From Pseudomonas saliphila (GTDB taxonomy: Bacteria > Pseudomonadota > Gammaproteobacteria > Pseudomonadales > Pseudomonadaceae): 64,000 nt of DNA. The notes under the pieces were generated by a model. It was not told the origin of the DNA. It was given only the letters and a program-made list of their open reading frames with translations, and made no database searches. The stretch is taken from contig NZ_VTVA01000001.1 in assembly GCF_008638345.1 (NCBI RefSeq), positions 186,001-250,000 on the forward strand, in the 5' to 3' direction. Positions 49,200 through 57,230 of the stretch are shown one piece after another. A program made the position numbers and the translations under genes. Each line of letters starts with the position of its first letter. The stretch's first letter is position 1.

Positions 49200-49620
49200 A
49201 GCGCAGCCGCAGCCTTAACCGACGCAACGCATCCTCGGGGGCGGAGTCAGCGGGCAAAATGACCGAAACAGGGAACCACCGACCCGGTTCACGCAACCTG
49301 ACCACAACCAGAAAAGCGCTGACAAAGGTATCCGGCTGCAGGCTGGCACCGGCTTCCGAGCCATCGCGGCGCAGCACGTGCCAGCCATGGCTGTCGAAGC
49401 GCAGCCCGGTGACCGAATGGGCGTGCTGCAGACTGATCTGGCGGGGCCATACCCACCAGCAATAGGCCAGTACCGCCGCTGCAAATATCCCAGCGTGCAG
49501 ACCCGGCAGATTGCTTCGGTACAGTGCCGTAATCGCCAGAAGCGACATGACTAACAGCACACCTCCAAGAAACCGGGAGGGCTGTCGTTTGAGCATGAGA
49601 AAATCAGTTGGGCTGGACAC
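49168..49620 (-). CDS. ygfX: YgfX family membrane protein
   Basis: A 150-residue protein with two membrane segments close together (about 19-36 and 42-58) and a soluble C-terminal part, matching the YgfX/CptA-like family that is encoded after sdhE in many gammaproteobacteria. In E. coli YgfX was described as a toxin acting on cytoskeletal proteins with SdhE as partner, a claim that remains debated. The GTG at 49620 lies inside the end of sdhE (17-base overlap); an ATG at 49596 is an alternative. The 3' end overlaps nadB. Confidence 0.75.
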   Translation of the reverse strand: MSSPTDFLMLKRQPSRFLGGVLLVMSLLAITALYRSNLPGLHAGIFAAAVLAYCWWVWPRQISLQHAHSVTGLRFDSHGWHVLRRDGSEAGASLQPDTFVSAFLVVVRLREPGRWFPVSVILPADSAPEDALRRLRLRLRFSRQRWAAAE

Positions 49621-49858
49621 GATCCAATATCATCCTCACGATGCGTTTGAGATCCGCGTCTTCCGGCTCACTGCGCTGCATGAACCAACCAAACATATCC
49701 TGGTCCTCGCACTCGAGTAGCATCCGGTAGCGGTCCTTATCTGCGTCTTCCAGATCGCGATAGGCTTCTTCCAGAAAAGGCAGAAGCAGTACATCCAGTT
49801 CGAGCATGCCGCGGCGGCTGTGCCAGTACAATCGTTTATATTCCACTTCGGCCGACAT
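49604..49858 (-). CDS. sdhE: FAD assembly factor SdhE
   Basis: SdhE promotes covalent attachment of FAD to succinate dehydrogenase and related flavoproteins. The 84-residue protein has the RGxxE motif in [16 protein letters not shown] and the [15 protein letters not shown] block. The start at 49858 ([12 protein letters not shown]) is favoured because GGAG lies 6 bases before it and the length then fits the family; two in-frame ATGs just upstream are less likely. It is cotranscribed with ygfX and divergent from ygfZ, the usual cluster. Confidence 0.93.
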   Translation of the reverse strand: MSAEVEYKRLYWHSRRGMLELDVLLLPFLEEAYRDLEDADKDRYRMLLECEDQDMFGWFMQRSEPEDADLKRIVRMILDRVQPN

Positions 49859-49994
49859 CGACATCTCCATTACCAGTTTGAACGCTGCTTGACGCTGAAA
49901 TTCATTATAGCCGGAAGTCCATCCAGGGTCTGTTGCCATTTCGTCGCGGCTTGCGATGAAACACCCACGAATCCTGACACGCGCACCGACAGGA

Positions 49995-50024
49995 CTGACA
50001 AATGGTCACGCCTGATCCTATGAT
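49995..50024 (+). promoter_or_regulatory. Sigma-70 type promoter for ygfZ
   Basis: CTGACA and TATGAT lie 18 bases apart, giving a predicted start about 27 bases before the ygfZ ATG. Confidence 0.5.
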
Positions 50025-50057
50025 GTAACAGGCCCATTCACCGACACTTGGAATCCC

Positions 50058-51080
50058 ATGACCCAGACACATGACATTCACTCTCTTCTGTCTGACCGGT
50101 TCCCCCGGAAAGCGGAAAGGGAAACTGACGGGACCGCTATTACCTGGCTTGCACACCAGGGCGTCATGAGCGCACGCGGGGCCGATCCGACCAAATTTCT
50201 GCAAGGCCAGGTGACCTGCGACGTCGACAAAATCACCACTGATATCAGCACCCTCGGCGCACGCTGTAATCCCAAGGGCCGCATGCAGTCCAGTTTCCGT
50301 CTGCTCAGACCCAGCGAAGACGAGTACCTGCTGTGCATGCACCGTGATCTGGTCGCAGGACAAGTCAGCGAGCTGAGCAAGTACGCTGTGTTTTTCAAGA
50401 CCGCGCTGACCGATGCCTCCACAGAGTGGGTCGGATTGGGTCTCTGGGGTCCCGACGCGCAGGCGGCGTTGCGCACCGTCGACCTTGATGTGCCGGCTCG
50501 CACCAATGATGTAGCGCATACCGGCCACACACTGGTGGTCCGGCTAGGCGAAGACGCCTTCGAAATCTGGCTGCCGACCGCTGAGGCCCAGCCCACGCTG
50601 GACAGGCTGTGCCGGAGTGCTACACCGGCGGCCACAGATGAATGGCAAGTGCGACAGATCCGCGCTGGCATTGGCGAGGTCACCCAGCCCACCTATGAAA
50701 GCTTCATACCGCAGATGCTCAACCTGCAGCAGCTGGGCGGGGTCAGCTTTCGCAAAGGCTGTTACACAGGACAGGAAATCGTTGCGCGCATGGAGTATCT
50801 GGGCAAGCTCAAGCGTCGGATGTATCGCCTGTTACTCGCCGGCGAGGCCCCTCCTCCTCCGGGCACGCCCATTGTCGACCGCGACACCGGAAAATTGCTC
50901 GGCGAAGTAGTCATCGCCGCGCGCAGCAGTCATATTGTGGAAATGCTGGCCGTGCTGCAGAAGGATGCGGCACAATTGACCACCATGAGCGTGGCAGACA
51001 GTGGCGGACCCTTGCTTACCATGGCGGACCTACCCTATGAGTCCGAACTGATAGCCAGCGAAGCCGACAGGGACAATTGA
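50058..51080 (+). CDS. ygfZ: tRNA-modifying / Fe-S protein maturation factor YgfZ
   Basis: YgfZ is a folate-binding protein related to GcvT that helps some iron-sulfur enzymes, including the MiaB tRNA-modifying enzyme. The 340 residues include the GcvT-like N-terminal fold (FLQGQVTCDVDKI) and the diagnostic K-G-C-Y-x-G-Q-E motif at 233-240 (FRKGCYTGQEIVARM). No lesions were seen. It is divergent from sdhE and followed 13 bases later by the HDOD gene, with which it is probably cotranscribed. Confidence 0.93.
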   Translation: MTQTHDIHSLLSDRFPRKAERETDGTAITWLAHQGVMSARGADPTKFLQGQVTCDVDKITTDISTLGARCNPKGRMQSSFRLLRPSEDEYLLCMHRDLVAGQVSELSKYAVFFKTALTDASTEWVGLGLWGPDAQAALRTVDLDVPARTNDVAHTGHTLVVRLGEDAFEIWLPTAEAQPTLDRLCRSATPAATDEWQVRQIRAGIGEVTQPTYESFIPQMLNLQQLGGVSFRKGCYTGQEIVARMEYLGKLKRRMYRLLLAGEAPPPPGTPIVDRDTGKLLGEVVIAARSSHIVEMLAVLQKDAAQLTTMSVADSGGPLLTMADLPYESELIASEADRDN

Positions 51081-51093
51081 CAAGGGATTTTGT

Positions 51094-51924
51094 ATGACAG
51101 ATCTGGCTGAACGGGTGCAAGCCCAACTAATGGACGCTATTGACAGGGATCAGCTGGTTCTGCCGACCTTGCCCGAGGTGGCCCTGCGGGTAAGAGAAGC
51201 TGCAGAGAATCCAGATGTATCCATCCCGGCGCTGGTACATGAGATTAGCAACGACGCCGCACTCAGCGCGCGTCTGATCAAAGTGGTCAATAGTCCCCTG
51301 CTGCGCACCCGACAGGAGATAACCGATCTGTCCATGGCGGTGAATCGGATGGGCATCTCCTATACCGCCAACCTGGCCACCGGTCTTGCCATGGCGCAGA
51401 TGTTTCAGGCGACCTCGGATGTCATCGACCAGAAGATGCGGCAGGTGTGGGCCCGCAGTCTGGAAGTCGCGGGCATATGCCATGTCCTGTGCCGTCACTA
51501 CACCCGACTCAAGCCCGACCAGGCGACCCTCGGCGGCCTGGTTCATCAGATCGGGATGCTGCCCATACTCAGCTACGCAGAAGAACACGAAGAGCTGCTG
51601 CGCGACCCGGCGAGCCTGGATAGGGTCATCGAGCATCTGCATCCGGTACTGGGCAACCGTATCCTCGAAGCCTGGGACTTCCCTTTGCCGCTGCGGCGCA
51701 TTCCCTCGGAGCACCTGGACTTCCAGCGCAACTCCGAAACCACCGATTACGCGGACATCATTCAGGTGGCCATGCTGCAAGGTCTGAGCGGCACAGACCA
51801 TCCGTTTACCCAGATGGACTGGAACAGCCTGCCCTCCTTTGCCAAGCTGGGATTGTCCCAGAACGAAGGGGAAGACGAGGACCTGTCGGCGGAGATGGAA
51901 GCTGCGATGCAGCTCCTGGCCTGA
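51094..51924 (+). CDS. HDOD domain protein
   Basis: A 276-residue cytosolic protein consisting mainly of one HDOD domain (about 20-215), recognised by LPTLPEVALRVREAAENPDVSIPALVHEI-like spacing, SARLIKVVNSPLL and LGGLVHQIGMLPIL. The HD dyad of true phosphohydrolases is replaced by HQ, so it is probably a non-enzymatic signalling module. HDOD proteins often act with c-di-GMP or chemotaxis systems; no partner is encoded beside it apart from ygfZ. A 10-base-pair hairpin follows. Confidence 0.88.
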   Translation: MTDLAERVQAQLMDAIDRDQLVLPTLPEVALRVREAAENPDVSIPALVHEISNDAALSARLIKVVNSPLLRTRQEITDLSMAVNRMGISYTANLATGLAMAQMFQATSDVIDQKMRQVWARSLEVAGICHVLCRHYTRLKPDQATLGGLVHQIGMLPILSYAEEHEELLRDPASLDRVIEHLHPVLGNRILEAWDFPLPLRRIPSEHLDFQRNSETTDYADIIQVAMLQGLSGTDHPFTQMDWNSLPSFAKLGLSQNEGEDEDLSAEMEAAMQLLA

Positions 51925-51935
51925 ATCCGATGGGT

Positions 51936-51961
51936 ATCGGCAGTCATGCGGGACTGCCGAT
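51936..51961. terminator. Hairpin terminator between convergent genes
   Basis: ATCGGCAGTC and GACTGCCGAT pair perfectly around a 6-base loop, 12 bases past the HDOD stop and before the end of the convergent enoyl-CoA hydratase gene. No long T run. Confidence 0.6.
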
Positions 51962-51994
51962 TATGCCGTCAGTGCGAAGCCGGCAACCAGGGCG

Positions 51995-52810
51995 TCAGCG
52001 ATTGGTCCATTGCGGCGGACGCTTGTCCAGAAAGGCACTAATGCCCTCCAGCGTGTCCTCGGCATCAAACAGATCGACAAAGCGCTCCCGCTCTTCCGCC
52101 AACAGACTGTTCATTGGCTGGCGGCGTGCGCCCTGGATCAACCGCTTGCAATGGCGGACCGCCAACGGGCTCTGACGCGCGACCTGGGCCGCCAGCCGCA
52201 GCGCGGTGGTCACCGCCTGACCTTCCTCAACCACCTCCTCGACCAACCCTATCCGTTCGGCCTTGACGCCGTCGATTCGCTCACCGCAGAGGATCATCCG
52301 CTTGGCCCAGCCTTCACCCACCAGCCACGCCAACGCCTGAGTGCCTCCGGCGCACGGCAGCAGCCCGACGCCGGCCTCGGGCAGCCCCAACTGAGCCTGG
52401 CGCTCTGCAATACGAATATCACAGGCCAGTGCGCATTCCAGCCCGCCGCCCAGCGCGTAGCCGTTGATAGCGGCAATCGTGACACCGGAGAAATCTCGTA
52501 GCGCTTCGAATGCCTGGCCAAACAATCGAGCCAGCATCCTTGCCCGGGCCTTGTCCCCGTCGGCCAACAGCTTCAGATCAGCGCCAGCCGAGAAAAATTG
52601 ATTGCCGCGCCCGGTGAGCACCACGGCGTATATTTCCGGATCGTGATTGAGATGATCCACTAGTTCATACAGCCCGTGCAGCGTATCGGAATCCCAGGTA
52701 TGAGCAGGTGGGTTATCCATGGTCACCAGCGCCGTGTGGCCGACTTTCTGCACAACCAGCTTGTCAGTGCGGGGCACCAGTGCGGTGTAAGGTTGAGGCA
52801 CATGCTCCAT
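51995..52810 (-). CDS. Enoyl-CoA hydratase/isomerase family protein
   Basis: A crotonase-fold protein of 271 residues. The oxyanion-hole segments are FFSAGADLKLLADGD and NGYALGGGLECALACDIRIAE, and the first catalytic Glu region corresponds to GGLECALA, with the second around LPEAGVGLLPCAGG. The substrate cannot be read from sequence, and no other fatty-acid degradation genes lie nearby. AAGGAG precedes the ATG at 52810 by 6 bases; the 52-codon upstream frame is rejected. Single-gene unit by layout. Confidence 0.9.
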   Translation of the reverse strand: MEHVPQPYTALVPRTDKLVVQKVGHTALVTMDNPPAHTWDSDTLHGLYELVDHLNHDPEIYAVVLTGRGNQFFSAGADLKLLADGDKARARMLARLFGQAFEALRDFSGVTIAAINGYALGGGLECALACDIRIAERQAQLGLPEAGVGLLPCAGGTQALAWLVGEGWAKRMILCGERIDGVKAERIGLVEEVVEEGQAVTTALRLAAQVARQSPLAVRHCKRLIQGARRQPMNSLLAEERERFVDLFDAEDTLEGISAFLDKRPPQWTNR

Positions 52811-52877
52811 AACAATCTCCTTTCCGGTGAGCCTACAGTATGGCCCGCCTGACGCCTGAATGCCGCCCATAAGGGGT

Positions 52878-53573
52878 TTACCTGCAGTCGGGCAAACTCC
52901 AATCGACGGGATTCCGGCCATGTTTTTGTAGATAGGCGTTGGCAGAGGAAAAATGTCCGTTACCAATGAAACCGCGGTGTGCAGACAGCGGTGAAGGATG
53001 GGCGGAGGTCAGCACCAGATGCCTGGATGCATCAATCTGCGCGCCCTTCTTCTGCGCGTAAGCACCCCACAACATGAATACCAGATGCTCACACTGCTCG
53101 TTAAGCACTTCGATTATGCGGCTAGTCAAACGTTCCCAGCCGTGCCTGGCGTGCGAGCCAGCCAGGCTCTGCTCGACCGTCAGCACTGCATTGAGCAGCA
53201 ACACGCCTTGCCCGGCCCAGCTTTCCAGGCAGCCATGCCGGGGCGGTGCCAGGCCAAGATCACGTTCAAGCTCCTTGAAGATATTTCTCAACGAAGGCGG
53301 GATCGCCACCCCCGGAGGCACAGAAAAGGAAAGGCCGTGCGCCTGCCCTGGGCCGTGGTAGGGATCCTGACCCAGAATCACTACCTTGACCTGCTCAAGC
53401 GGCGTGCTGTTCAACGCATTGAATATCAGCGGGCCGGGAGGGTAGATGTTTTTGCCCGCCACCTTCTGCTCAAGCAGGAAGGCTTTCAGCTCACGCATAT
53501 AGGGTTTGTCGAATTCCTCCGCCAATGCCTCGCGCCAGCCTGGCTCCAGTTGAATGCTCGCCTGGTCGACCAT
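52878..53573 (-). CDS. ung: Uracil-DNA glycosylase
   Basis: Ung excises uracil from DNA in base-excision repair. It is 231 residues long, with the water-activating loop [13 protein letters not shown] (catalytic D70 in 68-80), the FSVPPG segment, and the DNA-intercalation loop [11 protein letters not shown] near the C-terminus. All key residues are intact. It begins 2 bases after the stop of the small membrane-protein gene and so is probably part of the operon led by the QEGLA-motif gene. Confidence 0.97.
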   Translation of the reverse strand: MVDQASIQLEPGWREALAEEFDKPYMRELKAFLLEQKVAGKNIYPPGPLIFNALNSTPLEQVKVVILGQDPYHGPGQAHGLSFSVPPGVAIPPSLRNIFKELERDLGLAPPRHGCLESWAGQGVLLLNAVLTVEQSLAGSHARHGWERLTSRIIEVLNEQCEHLVFMLWGAYAQKKGAQIDASRHLVLTSAHPSPLSAHRGFIGNGHFSSANAYLQKHGRNPVDWSLPDCR

Positions 53574-53575
53574 AG

Positions 53576-53905
53576 CTATTGCAGCGCCGGCACGCTCTGC
53601 GCATCACAACGCACAATACGCTGCCGGTCGTCGACGAGCAGACCGGACAGCCCATTGTGTCGGCTGTCGTGCAGTATCAGAACGCCGTCCACACACTCGG
53701 CAACCTGATAGGCAGGTTTGCTGCGTACCTGTCCGGCTTCCTCGGTGCCAACCGTGACCAGGCTGAACTCGGCAACGAGCAACCCTTCCTCCTCGCGTAC
53801 GAAATTGAGGTACCCATAAAAGTGCAGGATCGCAACAGTCGCCAGCAGCGTACCCAGTGCAGTCAGAATCAACGGCAGTTTGTTGATTTCATTATCGTCA
53901 GACAT
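53576..53905 (-). CDS. Small membrane protein, unknown, 109 aa
   Basis: Unrecognised. It has an acidic start (MSDDNEINK), one membrane segment (about 10-30, [22 protein letters not shown]), then a soluble, probably periplasmic domain with two cysteines (in AECVDG and VRCDAQ) that could form a disulfide. GGAG lies 7 bases before the ATG. It is 12 bases after the QEGLA-motif gene and 2 bases before ung, so it shares their transcript. No function is proposed. Confidence 0.72.
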   Translation of the reverse strand: MSDDNEINKLPLILTALGTLLATVAILHFYGYLNFVREEEGLLVAEFSLVTVGTEEAGQVRSKPAYQVAECVDGVLILHDSRHNGLSGLLVDDRQRIVRCDAQSVPALQ

Positions 53906-53917
53906 CAAACGGCTCCA

Positions 53918-55201
53918 TCAAAGAATATTCGCATAGTCAGCCTCGATACGATCGAGGCTCAGGTTGGTCAAAAAGCCGGAGAAACACATCCAGGCGCTGA
54001 GGGCGTTCAGGTCAGCAAAGGGCTCTGGCAGATAGCGCGGCGGCACCACCAGCCCCTCCTCCACCAACTGCCCCAGCGTGCGCATGTCCTCGAGCGTGGT
54101 CTTGCCACAGAACAGCAGCGGAATCTGCTGCAGCTTGCCCTTGCGTACAGCCAGCTGGATATAGTTGTACGTCAGGATAAAGCCCTTCAGGTACGCCAGG
54201 TCCTTGGTGAACGGCAGACCATTACTGCTCGACCCCCGGAACACCCGGCTGGCATTGGTGTAGCTGTCCTGCTTTGAATACCCTTCCTCCAGATAGAACC
54301 TGAACACATCCATGAAATCAGCACCGGTCTCGGCCAGCTGAATGGCCCGGGTACGGTTGGTGAGCTTTCGCAGACGCGCCGGATAGGAGGCAAAGGTGAT
54401 CACTTCCATGAGGATCGCCAACCCTTCCTGAGTGACCGTCGATGACGGCGGCCCCTTGGCCAGGAAGGTACAGATGGGCTGATGCTGACCGTTGAGACTG
54501 GTTGCCACATGGACCATGCCTTCGTGCACGGCAAGGATCTTCAGGTCACGCTGGTTGAACATGGCGTCGCTGCGGATCTTGATGTAGTCAGCACCCGCTG
54601 CGGCATCGGCCACGATGCCGTCGGACTCGAATACGCGCACCGCCTGGTCGTCCGGAAACGCCAGATTCATTTTCTCCTGCAGGATCGCCACCGCTTCCGG
54701 CGCCGGGATGTGCTTGGGTTCCCGGCCGAGATCCGAGCCGATATTGGCCAGTGATTCGCTGAGCGTGATACTCAGGTCGGTCAGGGTCGGATCGCCCGCG
54801 TGAAAGGCATCCGAAGCCGAGCCATAGAGTTCCTGGGAAATACGGCCGAGCTCCGGCGTGCCACGCCCTTCCAGCATGCGAATGACCATGCGGTATTCAC
54901 GGCACATGCGGCGCATGATCTGCCCGACCGGATTGAAGGTGCCGAGCTGACGCGTAATATCGCGTTCGATGTCCTGAAACAGCTGCAAACGCTCGGCCGG
55001 GTCGAAGTTCATGGGGCGCCCGGCGTAGTAATCCGGACCCACATCAGGGATGGTGTTGCAGCCCTTGCGGAAAAATTCGTCGCGCAGGCTATCATCCCAT
55101 TTGATGGCATCGAGTATGCGAATCGGCGCCTGCGCCTCGACCAGCCGGTCGGACAGGCTGCGTATGACCAGCTGGTATTGCTCGCTCTGTTTGATCGCCA
55201 T
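53918..55201 (-). CDS. QEGLA-motif protein, DUF1704/MATCAP-like putative metallopeptidase
   Basis: A 427-residue cytosolic protein of the DUF1704 family, often labelled 'flavohemoglobin expression-modulating QEGLA motif protein'. Visible are LAVHEGMVHVATSLNG, an HExxxH motif at 226-231, and VTQEGLAILMEV with E259 28 residues later. This spacing of two His, a catalytic Glu and a third acidic ligand resembles that described for the eukaryotic tubulin carboxypeptidase MATCAP, which belongs to the same Pfam family by my recollection. Peptidase activity is inferred; no tubulin is expected here, so any substrate is unknown. First gene of a three-gene unit with the small membrane protein and ung. 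Confidence 0.82.
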   Translation of the reverse strand: MAIKQSEQYQLVIRSLSDRLVEAQAPIRILDAIKWDDSLRDEFFRKGCNTIPDVGPDYYAGRPMNFDPAERLQLFQDIERDITRQLGTFNPVGQIMRRMCREYRMVIRMLEGRGTPELGRISQELYGSASDAFHAGDPTLTDLSITLSESLANIGSDLGREPKHIPAPEAVAILQEKMNLAFPDDQAVRVFESDGIVADAAAGADYIKIRSDAMFNQRDLKILAVHEGMVHVATSLNGQHQPICTFLAKGPPSSTVTQEGLAILMEVITFASYPARLRKLTNRTRAIQLAETGADFMDVFRFYLEEGYSKQDSYTNASRVFRGSSSNGLPFTKDLAYLKGFILTYNYIQLAVRKGKLQQIPLLFCGKTTLEDMRTLGQLVEEGLVVPPRYLPEPFADLNALSAWMCFSGFLTNLSLDRIEADYANIL

Positions 55202-55229
55202 GCTGTTTATTCCTGCTCTTGGTGCCAAG

Positions 55230-55258
55230 ACATTACGAGGCATCGGGGGTAGGTGCAA
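55230..55258 (-). promoter_or_regulatory. Sigma-70 type promoter of the QEGLA-motif operon
   Basis: The minus strand reads TTGCAC, 17 bases, TAATGT, giving a short leader of about 22 bases. The first palindromic repeat ends only 6 bases upstream of the -35. Confidence 0.5.
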
Positions 55259-55264
55259 CGCTGT

Positions 55265-55364
55265 GCCGGGTAGCTGAACTGCTGGACACGCCGCAAGTAC
55301 GTCCCTGTAGGCTCGACGATAGCCATCCCTGGCTATCGACGGTCCATCAGTTCAACTACCCGGC
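55265..55364 (+). repeat. Compound palindromic repeat, copy 1
   Basis: Outer arms 55265-55286 and 55343-55364 pair over 22 bases with two mismatches. Inside is a 56-base core, beginning CACGCCGC and ending ATCGACGG, that holds a 9-base-pair hairpin (CGATAGCCA / TGGCTATCG, loop TCCC, 55317-55338) and a weaker one around TACGTCCCTGTA. The core, but not the arms, is shared with copy 2. It lies just upstream of the predicted promoter of the QEGLA-motif operon. Confidence 0.85.
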
Positions 55365-55439
55365 CCCGCAGGCAAACTCTGAGCTCGCCATCATCAATCG
55401 ATCCCCGGCGGAACAACTCTGGCAGCTGCGGCATTCATA

Positions 55440-55547
55440 GCGTGCACGGAGGTGGGCCATGGCGGACCGTCGATGGCCATGGATGGCCATCGTCGAGCCC
55501 CAGGGATGGCTCGCAGCGTGTCCGCTATGGCCCACCTCCGCGCACGC
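55440..55547 (-). repeat. Compound palindromic repeat, copy 2 (opposite orientation)
   Basis: Outer arms 55440-55466 and 55521-55547 pair over 27 bases with two mismatches. The core, read on the minus strand, starts CACGCTGC and ends ATCGACGG as in copy 1. It contains a perfect GATGGCCAT / ATGGCCATC hairpin and CGAGCC / GGCTCG around ATCCCTGG. The arms differ completely from those of copy 1. It lies 44 bases past the lysS stop. The 75 bases between the copies and the rest of this 389-base gap show no gene. Confidence 0.85.
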
Positions 55548-55590
55548 CACCCCGAACCAGTCGGCGCGGGGTTGAGTGTCAAACCGAAAC

Positions 55591-57093
55591 TCAGTGCTCA
55601 GGCCGCATATGCGGGAACAGAATCACGTCGCGGATCGACGGTGCGTCAGTCAGCAACATGACCAGCCGATCAATGCCGATGCCCTCGCCCGCCGTCGGCG
55701 GCATGCCGTATTCCAGTGCGCGGACGAAGTCGGCATCGTAATGCATGGCTTCATCGTCACCTGCGTCCTTGTCTGCTACCTGGGCGTGGAAGCGCTCGGC
55801 CTGATCCTCGGCATCGTTAAGCTCCGAGTAGGCATTGGCAATTTCGCGGCCACCAATGAACAACTCGAAACGATCGGTCACACTCGGATCATCGTCGCTG
55901 CGCCGCGCCAACGGCGAGACTTCGAACGGATAACGGGTAATAAAGGTGGGCTGTTCCAGGCGGTGCTCAACCAGCTCTTCGAAGATCATCACCTGCAGCT
56001 TGCCGAGTCCCTCAAAACCAAGGACCTTGGCGCCGGCTTTGGTGGCGATGGCCCGTGCAGTGTCGACATCTTGCAGATCGGCGGCGGTGATCTCCGGATT
56101 GAACTGGAGGATCGCGTCGAATACCGACAGCCGCGCAAAGGGCTCGCCAAAATGAAACACCTTGCCCTGATAGGGCACGTCGGTAGAGCCCAACACTGCC
56201 ATGGCCAGCTCGCGGAACATCTCCTCGGTCAGGTCCATGTTGTCTTCATAGTCGGCATACGCCTGGTAGAACTCGAGCATGGTGAACTCGGGATTGTGCC
56301 GGGTCGAAACGCCTTCATTACGGAAGTTGCGGTTGATCTCAAATACCCGCTCGAAGCCGCCCACTACCAGCCGCTTGAGGTATAGCTCGGGCGCGATGCG
56401 CAGGAACATCGGCAGATCCAGCGCATTGTGATGGGTTTCGAAGGGCTTGGCCGCCGCCCCGCCGGGAATCGTCTGCAACATGGGCGTTTCAACTTCGAGG
56501 AAGTTGCGCTCAGCCAGGAACTGGCGAATATGCGAGATCACCTTGGAGCGCACCTGGAAGGTGTGACGCGTTTCCTCGTTGACGATCAGGTCCACGTAAC
56601 GCTGGCGATACCGCTGCTCGGTGTCGGTCAGGCCATGGAATTTGTCCGGCAAAGGCCGCAGCGACTTGGTCAGCAGCTGCACATCGCGCATGTGCACATA
56701 CAGATCGCCCTTGCCAGACCGCGCCAGCGTACCCTCGGCCGCAATGATGTCGCCCATGTCCCAGCTCTTGATCGCTTCAAGCGTCTCCGCGGGTAAGCCC
56801 TTGCGATCGACATACACCTGAATGCGCCCGCTCATGTCCTGGATCACCATGAACGCGCCACGGTTAAGCATGATGCGACCGGCGACCTTGACCGGGATAG
56901 CGGCTTCCTCCAGCTCCGGCTTACTCGTGTCGGCGTACTGCTGCTGCAACGTGCCGGCATAGCTGTCAGGACGGAATTGATTGGGGAAGGCGTTACCTTT
57001 GGCCCGCTCAGCCGCCAGCTTTTCCTTGCGCAGGGCAATCAAACTGTTCTCTTCCTCGTGCTGTGCGTGCTGGTCGTGCGGCTGATCGGTCAT
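55591..57093 (-). CDS. lysS: Lysyl-tRNA synthetase, class II
   Basis: LysS charges tRNA-Lys. The 500 residues show an N-terminal OB-fold anticodon domain ([21 protein letters not shown]), class II motif 1 in the [19 protein letters not shown] region, motif 2 ([20 protein letters not shown]) and motif 3 ([15 protein letters not shown]), with [14 protein letters not shown] between. All are intact. It follows prfB by 137 bases; the prfB-lysS pair is standard in proteobacteria. Confidence 0.97.
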   Translation of the reverse strand: MTDQPHDQHAQHEEENSLIALRKEKLAAERAKGNAFPNQFRPDSYAGTLQQQYADTSKPELEEAAIPVKVAGRIMLNRGAFMVIQDMSGRIQVYVDRKGLPAETLEAIKSWDMGDIIAAEGTLARSGKGDLYVHMRDVQLLTKSLRPLPDKFHGLTDTEQRYRQRYVDLIVNEETRHTFQVRSKVISHIRQFLAERNFLEVETPMLQTIPGGAAAKPFETHHNALDLPMFLRIAPELYLKRLVVGGFERVFEINRNFRNEGVSTRHNPEFTMLEFYQAYADYEDNMDLTEEMFRELAMAVLGSTDVPYQGKVFHFGEPFARLSVFDAILQFNPEITAADLQDVDTARAIATKAGAKVLGFEGLGKLQVMIFEELVEHRLEQPTFITRYPFEVSPLARRSDDDPSVTDRFELFIGGREIANAYSELNDAEDQAERFHAQVADKDAGDDEAMHYDADFVRALEYGMPPTAGEGIGIDRLVMLLTDAPSIRDVILFPHMRPEH

Positions 57094-57144
57094 GTTCGCT
57101 AATCCTGAAGAATCTGTATTGATACTGCTGAGCCCTCAGTCCCG

Positions 57145-57165
57145 CCCGACCGCAACGCGGTCGGG
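57145..57165. other. GC-rich hairpin between prfB and lysS
   Basis: CCCGACCGC and GCGGTCGGG form a perfect 9-base-pair stem with a 3-base loop, about 65 bases after prfB. There is no T run; it may be an RNA processing or weak attenuation site. Confidence 0.4.
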
Positions 57166-57230
57166 GCAGGCAATGAGGTGCTGATAAATGCGGGTCACAC
57201 CCAGATGTTCAACGCTTCACGTAAGCGGGG

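Noticed and set aside
55202-55590. CRISPR array or integron attC sites
   Set aside because: There are only two copies, in opposite orientation, without regular spacers or integrase; the structure is a hairpin repeat. attC-like folding was considered, but no GTTRRRY core sites are present.
55356-55741. Several short open frames across the palindromic repeats
   Set aside because: They arise from the repeat arms and cores on both strands, have no ribosome-binding sites, and overlap lysS. Such frames are a known source of false small proteins.
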